A stretch of DNA of 64,000 nt from an uncultured Methanobrevibacter sp. (GTDB lineage: Archaea > Methanobacteriota > Methanobacteria > Methanobacteriales > Methanobacteriaceae): contig NZ_CAMJCX010000002.1 in assembly GCF_946404245.1 (NCBI RefSeq), positions 1 through 64,000 on the forward strand. The letters run 5' to 3'. Shown here in pieces: positions 1 to 5,382 of the stretch (its first letter is position 1; each line of letters begins with the position of its first letter). Under the pieces are notes generated by a model that was not told the DNA's origin, ran no database searches, and was given only the letters and a program-made list of their open reading frames with translations. The translations under genes and the position numbers were made by a program.

Positions 1-113
1 TTTTTATATAGGTTAATGGTTTGTATGTCCAATTTTTGTAAGGCATTTGACAAGTTATATTTGTTTGTTAAATGTGGAAACAAAATTCACTAAAAAGTAG
101 TAGATAATTTAAA

Positions 114-341
114 GTGTGTTACGCCAACAGCAACATGAAGCTGATCAAAAGGAACCAAAAGTTGAATAATCCAGATTTGCCATTGCTGATTGGGGAAGTT
201 AATGATGATGTTGTAAATGAAGTCAATGAACATAGTTATATTGAAACTCACGAAAAAGTTCTACCACTTATGCATATTTTTCAATCAACTTTATACAAAT
301 ATTTTGAATTAATATTCATGAAAAGAAAAAGTAGCTATTAA
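114..341 (+). CDS. Short doubtful ORF of unknown function, possibly a remnant
   Basis: A GTG-started ORF of 75 codons with no recognisable domain. I see no clear ribosome binding site in front of it, and the first 50 bases can also be read in another frame as a short charged peptide ending at a stop. The region upstream contains only broken short ORFs. It could be the decayed 3' part of an older gene or a chance ORF; an ATG at 135 would give a shorter version. I cannot assign a role. Confidence 0.25.
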   Translation: MCYANSNMKLIKRNQKLNNPDLPLLIGEVNDDVVNEVNEHSYIETHEKVLPLMHIFQSTLYKYFELIFMKRKSSY

Positions 342-400
342 TTATATATAACTTAAAAATTAAATCATTAATTAATTAAAATTATTTTGGAGAGAGTTAT

Positions 401-751
401 ATGAAAGGCGATGTATATTACGGAAAAGGTATAAGAGAGTTAAAAGACAGCCATCCTGACTTGTTTGAATTGGTATCAAGCATTAACGATACAGTATGGG
501 ACGGTAAAGTTTTAGATTACAAAACCCAAAAATTAATTGCTATTGGTATCACCGCTTCCCGTGCTGATCCAAGAGCTACCAAAAAACAGATGAGAAGTGC
601 AATTGAAGTATTGGGCATCACCAAAGAGGAAATCGTTGATGTATTGAGAGTTGTACTGTTGACTTCAGGTATGCCTGCATTTTCCAAATCTCTTCAGATT
701 TTAAACAGTGTCACTGAAGCTATTGAAGAGGAAAGAGAAGATAAAGCTTAA
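401..751 (+). CDS. Carboxymuconolactone decarboxylase-like (AhpD/CMD fold) protein without the redox cysteines
   Basis: This 116-aa all-helical protein matches the CMD family pattern: a segment LIAIGITASRADPRATKKQM followed by an Ala-rich helix and a KEEIVDVLRVVLLTSG segment. In redox-active relatives the loop carries CxxC or a single Cys and a His; here it reads ADPRAT and the whole protein has no cysteine, so AhpD-type peroxidase-partner chemistry is unlikely. The start is the ATG after GGAGAGAG (about 389-396). It stands alone, about 250 bp from the next gene. Family assignment is fairly sure; substrate and reaction are unknown. Confidence 0.75.
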   Translation: MKGDVYYGKGIRELKDSHPDLFELVSSINDTVWDGKVLDYKTQKLIAIGITASRADPRATKKQMRSAIEVLGITKEEIVDVLRVVLLTSGMPAFSKSLQILNSVTEAIEEEREDKA

Positions 752-1010
752 TTTTCTCTTACTATTTTTCTTTTTTTAATATTTTGTTGTATTTTGGTCT
801 AGTTTTGTTAATAGTTGTTGATGAGTAGGTTTTCATTGATTCGCATTTAACTCATGATGCTGCCTGGTTAATGTCAAATATGTCCTTGAAATCCGTAAAA
901 TATCAATAATTGTCATTGGTATTAAATTGGTTGCAGTTATTCATTTTCTAAATAGTAGTTAATACTCACATTTAAATAATTAATATGACAAATATTTTTA
1001 TGGTGATAAT

Positions 1011-1307
1011 TTGTTAGAACAATTTTTACCTTTTGTAGGATTAATTATATTTGGAAACATAGAAAACTTGATTCTAGCATCACAAGGTGTAGTTCAAGGC
1101 GCAGACCCTAAAATATTAGGTGGATTAAGTATTATTTGCGTAATTATCTGGTTAACTATTGGAACCGTAGCTACAGAAGTTGCAATCCAATATGCAAATT
1201 ACATCACATTTATTGGTGGTCTTGCAATTGTTATTTTAGGTATTCAAGCAATTCACGGTGCTGTCCAGAACATTGAAAAAACTAAAAGGGGCGAAAACAA
1301 TGGTTAA
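1011..1307 (+). CDS. Small multi-pass membrane protein, first of a tandem pair (half-transporter-like)
   Basis: 98 residues with about three hydrophobic segments (near residues 5-20, 35-57 and 62-84). The start is TTG, placed behind GGTGATAAT. It is a close paralogue of the next gene: both have FGNIENL.LASQG, then an aspartate-proline loop, an IIW helix and a GG..I.ILG.Q helix. The layout recalls half of a six-helix metal or amino-acid exporter (MntP, TerC and LysE families), but I cannot name the family. The gene overlaps the next by 8 bp, so the two are translationally coupled and probably form a heteromer. Function unknown. Confidence 0.7.
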   Translation: MLEQFLPFVGLIIFGNIENLILASQGVVQGADPKILGGLSIICVIIWLTIGTVATEVAIQYANYITFIGGLAIVILGIQAIHGAVQNIEKTKRGENNG

Positions 1308-1581
1308 TTTAAAAGACTATGCTCCATTTTCCGGTTTGCTTATTTTTGGAAACATAGAAAACTTGGTTCTCGCATCACAAGGTGCAGTTGCGCATGTAGA
1401 TCCATATATTTTAGCTGGATTAAGTTTAATTGCTGTAATCATATGGTTCCTTCTTGGAACATACGGAACTAAAGTCGCTATCAAATATGCAGATTATATC
1501 GAGATATTTGGTGGGGTAGTTATTATTATTTTAGGTGTCCAATCTATGATTGAAGCTATGGGAGTTAATCTTTTCCCATAA
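1300..1581 (+). CDS. Small multi-pass membrane protein, second of the tandem pair
   Basis: 93 residues starting at ATG 1300 (MVNLKDYAPFSGLLIFGN). The ORF track extends it upstream to 1258, but that extension lies inside the previous gene, and AAAGGGG (1286-1292) fits the ATG. It aligns with its upstream neighbour along the whole length (FGNIENLVLASQGAV, then GGVVIIILGVQSM), with about three membrane helices. The invariant Glu-Asn in the first helix and the GG pair in the third are the obvious functional positions. Two half-size paralogues in one operon suggest a heterodimeric transporter. Substrate unknown. Confidence 0.7.
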   Translation: MVNLKDYAPFSGLLIFGNIENLVLASQGAVAHVDPYILAGLSLIAVIIWFLLGTYGTKVAIKYADYIEIFGGVVIIILGVQSMIEAMGVNLFP

Positions 1582-1582
1582 T

Positions 1583-1605
1583 CTTTTTTTTCTTTTTTTT
1601 GTTTT
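1583..1605 (+). terminator. Oligo-T terminator after the membrane protein pair
   Basis: Two runs of seven and eight T residues directly after the stop codon, as is typical for archaeal transcription termination. It separates the pair from the convergent CPBP protease gene. Confidence 0.55.
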
Positions 1606-1611
1606 GAGAAT

Positions 1612-2544
1612 TTAGGCTATAATTTGACGTATCATCAATGCAATACTGAATCCTATAAAAAGAATCATTCCCGGATTTAGAATTATTGTTTTAACTGGTT
1701 CTCTAAGTATTATTTTTCCAGGCAGTTCTGCTATTCGAACATTTTTGAAGCCGCTTAGTTTTATGATGCCGATTAAAAATGATGCAAATATTATCATTAT
1801 GTATAGCACTACAATAACTATGTCGAGAGGCTGCACAAATCCTGAAGTAATGTGCTCTACACCGCTTACGACAAACAGGCTGACGACGGATCCCATCAGG
1901 TTGACGATGATGTGAAGCAGGATTGTGTATTTAATTTTTCCTGTCCTGATATATACATATGCAAAAAAGCCTCCGATTAGGAATGCATAGAAAAACTGGT
2001 TCAGGTTACCATGAAACAGTCCAAACAGAAGTGCGGATAACAGAATGGATGCTTTAGCACCATATTTCATTGTCCTGTCAATCAGCAGTTTTCTAAAGAA
2101 TATTTCTTCAAAAATAGGGCCTATGATGCTTATCAGCATCAGATTAAGCCATATGTCAGATGAATTGATCATGCTTTGGACGGGGTTTGACACCTCAAAT
2201 GGTGTAATGAAGCTGATAAGTGCGGTTATTGCCAGTCCTATGATGTTTCCGGCCCACATCAATGTCAATGTTACTGCGATGTAGGCAATGAATCTCTTAA
2301 CTGTCAATGTGTTTTTTTCCGGTGTTTGCGAATATATTTTTCCCATCAGATAAATTAGAATAGGGAATGGCAGGATATAGTTGCAGATTGCTGAAATTAT
2401 GGTCAGTGAATTGAAATCATAAATTAGGTTGGAATTTAATAGTCCTAAAATGTTTATTATGATTACCTGAATAATTATTGAAGCAATTCCATAAATCAGA
2501 TAGTTGAATCCTACCTTTGAGAAAAATTTTTTATCCACATTCAT
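1612..2544 (-). CDS. CPBP family intramembrane metalloprotease (Rce1/CAAX protease-like)
   Basis: A polytopic protein with the three CPBP/Abi motifs: EEIFFRKLL (paired Glu and Arg), FGLFHGN (FxxxH) and HIIVNLMGS (HxxxN), expected to form the glutamate/histidine catalytic site within the membrane. About eight hydrophobic helices are visible. The ORF track begins at a TTG (2574, 320 aa) without a ribosome binding site; the ATG at 2544 (310 aa) has GTGAG just upstream and I prefer it, although the spacing is short. In bacteria and archaea the targets of this family are mostly unknown (prenylated proteins, bacteriocin immunity). It stands alone on the minus strand. Confidence 0.85.
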   Translation of the reverse strand: MNVDKKFFSKVGFNYLIYGIASIIIQVIIINILGLLNSNLIYDFNSLTIISAICNYILPFPILIYLMGKIYSQTPEKNTLTVKRFIAYIAVTLTLMWAGNIIGLAITALISFITPFEVSNPVQSMINSSDIWLNLMLISIIGPIFEEIFFRKLLIDRTMKYGAKASILLSALLFGLFHGNLNQFFYAFLIGGFFAYVYIRTGKIKYTILLHIIVNLMGSVVSLFVVSGVEHITSGFVQPLDIVIVVLYIMIIFASFLIGIIKLSGFKNVRIAELPGKIILREPVKTIILNPGMILFIGFSIALMIRQIIA

Positions 2545-2602
2545 AATCTCACTAAATTCTATTTTTTGTTTCAAGTAACTATTAACTTTTAACTGTTAAA
2601 AA

Positions 2603-2618
2603 TTTAGGCATTCCAAAA
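2603..2618. promoter_or_regulatory. DtxR-type box, imperfect, upstream of the ferredoxin promoter
   Basis: TTTAGGCATTCCAAAA has the TTAGG half-site exact and the second half CCAAA in place of CCTAA, with the same 4-base spacer as the other boxes in this window. It lies just upstream of the TATA-like TATTTATATAAT, and a second box lies just downstream. Confidence 0.5.
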
Positions 2619-2632
2619 TATTTATATAATAT
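2619..2632 (+). promoter_or_regulatory. TATA box of the ferredoxin gene
   Basis: ATTTATATAATATT lies about 42-55 bp before the ATG, between two DtxR-type boxes, which is the arrangement expected for repression by blocking TBP/TFB or polymerase. Confidence 0.5.
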
Positions 2633-2643
2633 TTTCAATATAA

Positions 2644-2657
2644 TTAGGTATACCTAA
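2644..2657. promoter_or_regulatory. DtxR-type operator, perfect palindrome
   Basis: TTAGGTATACCTAA is a perfect 14-bp palindrome placed where transcription should begin, 16 bp before the ferredoxin ATG. It matches the TTAGG-N4-CCTAA boxes in front of the P-type ATPase locus and of the DtxR-family gene at the window's right edge. Confidence 0.75.
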
Positions 2658-2673
2658 AAATGAGGCGTGTGAA

Positions 2674-2955
2674 ATGAGAAGTAGGCATGGTATGGGTCAT
2701 TCTTCAATTGGCCTGGAATTGGGTATGCACTTGTTTTCTGAATTTTTAAGGTCATCACATAAATCACGATGGCGCATAGGAAATGATATTCATAAGTGCA
2801 CATTATGTGGAAAATGCGAATTTGTCTGTCATGTTAATGCAATCACTGTCAGCGGGCATAATAAGACATGGACATTGAACAACAGAAGGTGCAATCAGTG
2901 TTTGGAATGTCTGATGAAATGTCCTGCACGCTGTCTAACACAGGTTAGGCTATAA
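2674..2955 (+). CDS. Small two-cluster [4Fe-4S] ferredoxin-like protein under DtxR-type boxes
   Basis: 93 residues. After an Arg/His-rich N-terminus (MRSRHGMGHSSIG) and a short hydrophobic stretch come two cluster motifs, CTLCGKCEFVC and CNQCLECLMKC, each followed by a further region with Pro or Ala as in 2[4Fe-4S] ferredoxins. The start ATG follows GAGG. Its promoter is flanked by two TTAGG-N4-CCTAA boxes, so it is probably iron- or manganese-controlled. The N-terminus resembles that of the 45-aa protein on the far side of the TnpB element (RSRHGMGHSS against RRHRHGRSPS), which suggests both belong to one system. The electron-transfer partner is unknown. Confidence 0.8.
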   Translation: MRSRHGMGHSSIGLELGMHLFSEFLRSSHKSRWRIGNDIHKCTLCGKCEFVCHVNAITVSGHNKTWTLNNRRCNQCLECLMKCPARCLTQVRL

Positions 2956-3005
2956 TTTCTTAAAACAATTGTTATCCTATATTTTATCTTTAAAATTCGA
3001 GAATA

Positions 3006-3027
3006 CCTCGACTTCTGCAAGTCGGGG
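3006..3027 (+). repeat. Left-end hairpin of the TnpB element
   Basis: A 9-bp stem (one G-T pair) with a CTGC loop. Its sequence matches the right-end hairpin closely, as expected for the subterminal structures recognised by TnpA in IS200/IS605 elements. Confidence 0.7.
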
Positions 3028-3303
3028 ATGAATTGAAAAGTTGGGTGTACTTTTGTTAATTGTCTATATAATTAGTTATTTTTTAAAATAAGCTTTTTTT
3101 ATAAGGTATTTAGGGGGATTATTATATTCACTATACTTTTTGATTTTCATATTAATATTGGAAAATTAATACTTTTCATATGCTCTCTTACTATTTCTTT
3201 ATAAATGGGGAAGTTGTTAATTTAATATTAGTGAGTCTTTAATTTTTGTATGTTAAAATTAAAGAACCATATAGTTTTAATTCAAAAATGTGGTGGATAT
3301 ATA

Positions 3304-4449
3304 ATGGATAAACGAGTAATGGCTATTAAGGTTAGACTTAAACCTTCACCTGAACAAATTGAAGAGTTTCATAAGAATTTCGGCTGTGTCAGGAAAGTTT
3401 ACAATCTAACCTTAAATGAATACAACAAATTATACGAAAAGGATAACAGTATAAAACCCAATTACACCTTCTTATATAATTTGATGATGAAATACAAAAA
3501 ATCAATCCCTTATTTGGATAAAATGGAATCCACAAGTTTACAGCAGTCCATAAGAGACTTAACCAACGCTTTTAATAATTTTTTTAAAAATCCTGCTCAT
3601 AATCTTCCAACTTTTCATCGCAAAAAAGATAAAAAATTCAGCTTCAGACAAACTATTCCACCAAACAAGAAAATCATAGAAAAAAACAAAATATCATTAA
3701 GAAAATACGGAAAAATACCATTTCAAACCAGTAAAGAGTACAGAAAACTGTTAAACCAACCTGATCTCAAAATCAACAATATAACAATAAAATATGATGG
3801 TATACATTACTATGCTATAATCAACATAAACTATGATACTCTTAAACATTTTGAATTGACTGGAAAGAAAATAGGCGTTGATATAAATTCAAATAAAAAC
3901 GGCTGGATAGTAACAAGCGACGGCGTTAAAGAACATTTCGATGTAAATCATGAAAACAAAATGATAAAATATCTAAACCAATTAATAAGCCCATGCAGAA
4001 AAAAATTAAGCCGAAAAAAGAAAGAATTACTAAAAAGACTACAAAAACAATACAACAAAAGAACCAACAAACTACAAGACTACCTAGAAAAACTTTCTTA
4101 TAACCTCGTAAAAAAATATGATGTCATAGTTTTTGAAAAAAATTATGCTAAAATCAAAATACTCATCGGAGGAGAACAAAATTTGATTTTTCCTCTATCT
4201 GAATTCATAAATAAATTAAAAAAGAAATTTGAATGGTACAAGCCAGAAGCTGAAGGAGTAGTGTTTGTTGATGCCAAAAATACCAGTAAAACATGCCACA
4301 AATGCGGCCATATAAATGAAAATTTAGATGTGAAAACACGAGATTGGATTTGCCCGAAATGCGGTGAAAAATTAGATAGGGATGTCAATGCTGCTATTAA
4401 CATACTTAACCGGTGGAACCCCGGGGATTGCCTAGAAAGCACTCAATAA
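3304..4449 (+). CDS. tnpB: TnpB RNA-guided nuclease of an IS200/IS605-type element
   Basis: 381 residues from the ATG at 3304, which follows GGTGG; the ORF track start at 3250 lies in leader sequence. The N-terminal helix-turn-helix part (KVRLKPSPEQIEEFHKNFG) is followed by the RuvC domain with all three acidic residues in place: Asp193 in GVDIN, Glu278 in VFEKN and Asp360 in DRDVNAA. A CxxC...CxxC zinc ribbon (CHKCG, CPKCG) lies between the last two. TnpB proteins are transposon-encoded nucleases guided by a RNA from the element's right end. It appears full length and catalytically intact. Confidence 0.9.
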   Translation: MDKRVMAIKVRLKPSPEQIEEFHKNFGCVRKVYNLTLNEYNKLYEKDNSIKPNYTFLYNLMMKYKKSIPYLDKMESTSLQQSIRDLTNAFNNFFKNPAHNLPTFHRKKDKKFSFRQTIPPNKKIIEKNKISLRKYGKIPFQTSKEYRKLLNQPDLKINNITIKYDGIHYYAIININYDTLKHFELTGKKIGVDINSNKNGWIVTSDGVKEHFDVNHENKMIKYLNQLISPCRKKLSRKKKELLKRLQKQYNKRTNKLQDYLEKLSYNLVKKYDVIVFEKNYAKIKILIGGEQNLIFPLSEFINKLKKKFEWYKPEAEGVVFVDAKNTSKTCHKCGHINENLDVKTRDWICPKCGEKLDRDVNAAINILNRWNPGDCLESTQ

Positions 4450-4504
4450 ACGATTGAGTAATAAAAACAAAACTCTAGGAATCCTCGCCTTCTTCAAGGC
4501 GAGG
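4400..4504 (+). ncRNA. Probable omega RNA (reRNA) of the TnpB element
   Basis: In this family the guide RNA scaffold spans the 3' end of tnpB and the right end, and the guide is read from the flanking host DNA. Here the interval contains a CCGGTGGAACCCCGG segment, the paired ACTCAATAAACGATTGAGT hairpin (4441-4459) and the terminal 9-bp hairpin (4483-4504). Bases after 4504, including the start of the 45-aa gene, would form the guide. The 5' boundary is an estimate. Confidence 0.5.
4483..4504 (+). repeat. Right-end hairpin of the TnpB element
   Basis: A perfect 9-bp stem with a CTTC loop, nearly identical to the left-end hairpin. Its 3' arm ends in GCGAGG, which lies 8 bp before the ATG of the next small gene and could serve as its ribosome binding site. 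Confidence 0.75.
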
Positions 4505-4512
4505 TTGTTCAA

Positions 4513-4650
4513 ATGGGACGTAGACACAGACATGGTAGATCACCTAGTTTGTTGCATTTGTTAGCTCCTGGGCACTATCCCGCAAAGGCTAATTTAATCC
4601 ATGATGTTGCATTAGGTGCTCTTATCGCTCGTGAGATTATTAAGAAATAA
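4513..4650 (+). CDS. 45-residue Arg/His-rich small protein of unknown function
   Basis: Not in the ORF track. The ORF reads MGRRHRHGRSPSLLHLLAPG, then a helix ending HDVALGALIAREIIKK. The only ribosome-binding-like sequence, GAGG, comes from the right end of the TnpB element. The N-terminus is Arg/His-rich like that of the ferredoxin upstream of the element, and the middle is hydrophobic. Four DtxR-type boxes and a P1B-type ATPase operon follow, so it likely belongs to the same metal locus. I do not recognise a family. The coding nature is supported by clean codon use and the abrupt stop, not by homology. Confidence 0.5.
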   Translation: MGRRHRHGRSPSLLHLLAPGHYPAKANLIHDVALGALIAREIIKK

Positions 4651-4684
4651 TTTCTCTACTATTTTTTTTATTCTGATTTTCAAT

Positions 4685-4698
4685 TTAGGTTTGCTTAA
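4685..4698. promoter_or_regulatory. DtxR-type box, one mismatch
   Basis: TTAGGTTTGCTTAA differs from TTAGG-N4-CCTAA at one position and has the same TTTG spacer as the perfect box at 4981. It lies just downstream of the 45-aa gene. Confidence 0.5.
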
Positions 4699-4726
4699 AA
4701 TTCTTTATTTCCAATTCTTTCTATTT

Positions 4727-4740
4727 TTAGGATTATCTAA
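4727..4740. promoter_or_regulatory. DtxR-type box, one mismatch
   Basis: TTAGGATTATCTAA has one mismatch in the second half-site. Together with the box at 4685 it forms a pair 42 bp apart, the same pairing seen around the ferredoxin promoter (40 bp). I see no good gene directly behind this pair: 4741-4980 is AT-rich and contains no supportable ORF, only tiny ones such as a 22-codon ATG ORF at 4889. Confidence 0.4.
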
Positions 4741-4980
4741 ACTATTTTTTTGATTATCAAAAATTATTTTTTTATTTAACTAAATATTATTCTTTGTTTA
4801 ACTTAAAAAAGCTCTTAAAATCGAATACTTTAAATATGATAAATTAGTTAATCTAATATGTCAAATAACTCATGTGGCTAAATTGAGGATGGAACTGTCA
4901 CGGGGTTATATTTGCAGATGTAATCAAATTACTTTTTTTCTGAGCTTCAAGTTTTGATTTTATACAATATTCCCTTGTAT

Positions 4981-4994
4981 TTAGGTTTGCCTAA
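4981..4994. promoter_or_regulatory. DtxR-type operator, perfect half-sites
   Basis: TTAGGTTTGCCTAA has both half-sites exact. It lies just before the TATA-like AAAATATATATAAT (4993-5006) of the DUF6110-ATPase operon; a partner box follows at 5036. Confidence 0.75.
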
Positions 4995-5006
4995 AATATA
5001 TATAAT
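4993..5006 (+). promoter_or_regulatory. TATA box of the small protein/P-type ATPase operon
   Basis: An AAAATATATATAAT stretch about 90 bp before the ATG at 5092, placed between two DtxR-type boxes. The implied transcript start near 5030 overlaps the second box. Confidence 0.5.
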
Positions 5007-5035
5007 ATTGTTTACATATGTAGTGATGTGATAAT

Positions 5036-5049
5036 TTAGTTTTGCCTAA
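5036..5049. promoter_or_regulatory. DtxR-type box overlapping the expected transcription start
   Basis: TTAGTTTTGCCTAA has one mismatch in the first half-site, inside a longer inverted repeat AATTTAG...CTAAATT. It is 55 bp from the perfect box on the other side of the TATA element. Confidence 0.6.
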
Positions 5050-5091
5050 ATTATCAGGTAAATTAAAAATTTTTTTTAGGATGGTATAGAA

Positions 5092-5358
5092 ATGAAACGT
5101 GAAGATATAATTAATACTTGTGTAGAACATAAACATGCTTTAATTTTTGCAGCAGGAATCGCAACAGCTATTGTTGGTAAAAAAATATTAGAATCAAAAG
5201 TTGTTAAAGATGCCGCAACCCAAGGTATGGCTACCGTAATGTCTGCTAAAAAAGATGCAGAAGAATGCTTCCAAGACATGAGAGAAAACGCAGAAGACAT
5301 TGTTGTTGACGCTCACGAAGAAGATAAAAAAGAAATTTACGTAGAAGCAAAAGATTAG
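5092..5358 (+). CDS. DUF6110-like small protein encoded with the P1B-type ATPase
   Basis: 88 residues: a short polar N-terminus, one hydrophobic segment (HALIFAAGIATAIVGKKIL, about residues 14-32), an Ala/Lys-rich helix and an acidic tail. It resembles the small proteins with one hydrophobic helix annotated as DUF6110 that precede heavy-metal P-type ATPases in anaerobes. The ATG follows TTTTAGGATGG. It begins the operon with the ATPase 24 bp downstream, behind DtxR-type boxes. It may bind or organise a metal-containing membrane, but its function is not known; the family label is from memory and moderately sure. Confidence 0.7.
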   Translation: MKREDIINTCVEHKHALIFAAGIATAIVGKKILESKVVKDAATQGMATVMSAKKDAEECFQDMRENAEDIVVDAHEEDKKEIYVEAKD

Positions 5359-5382
5359 ATTTAATTTTTCAAGGTAATAAAA

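Larger units (their letters stand above)
3006..4504 (+). mobile_element. IS200/IS605-type element with tnpB only (IS1341-like)
   Basis: The element is bounded by two related hairpins, CCTCGACTTCTGCAAGTCGG at the left and CCTCGCCTTCTTCAAGGCGA at the right, each preceded by a GAAT-containing sequence. Inside is one gene, tnpB, and no Y1 transposase tnpA, so movement would need a TnpA acting in trans. The exact cut sites cannot be fixed from this sequence alone because this family makes no target duplication. The interval 3028-3303 has no gene and is element leader sequence. It sits between two genes that look like parts of one metal-regulated locus. Confidence 0.8.

Noticed and set aside
1-341. 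Possible pseudogene remnant with several short ORFs, including a charged peptide in another frame at 119-166.
   Set aside because: No family match and no ribosome site; kept only as a low-confidence ORF.
4143-4442. 99-aa minus-strand ORF within the element.
   Set aside because: Antisense of tnpB; no tnpA-like sequence.
4861-4961. 22-27 codon ORF beginning at GTG 4874 or ATG 4889 between DtxR-type boxes.
   Set aside because: No conserved motif and poor composition; not enough to call a gene.
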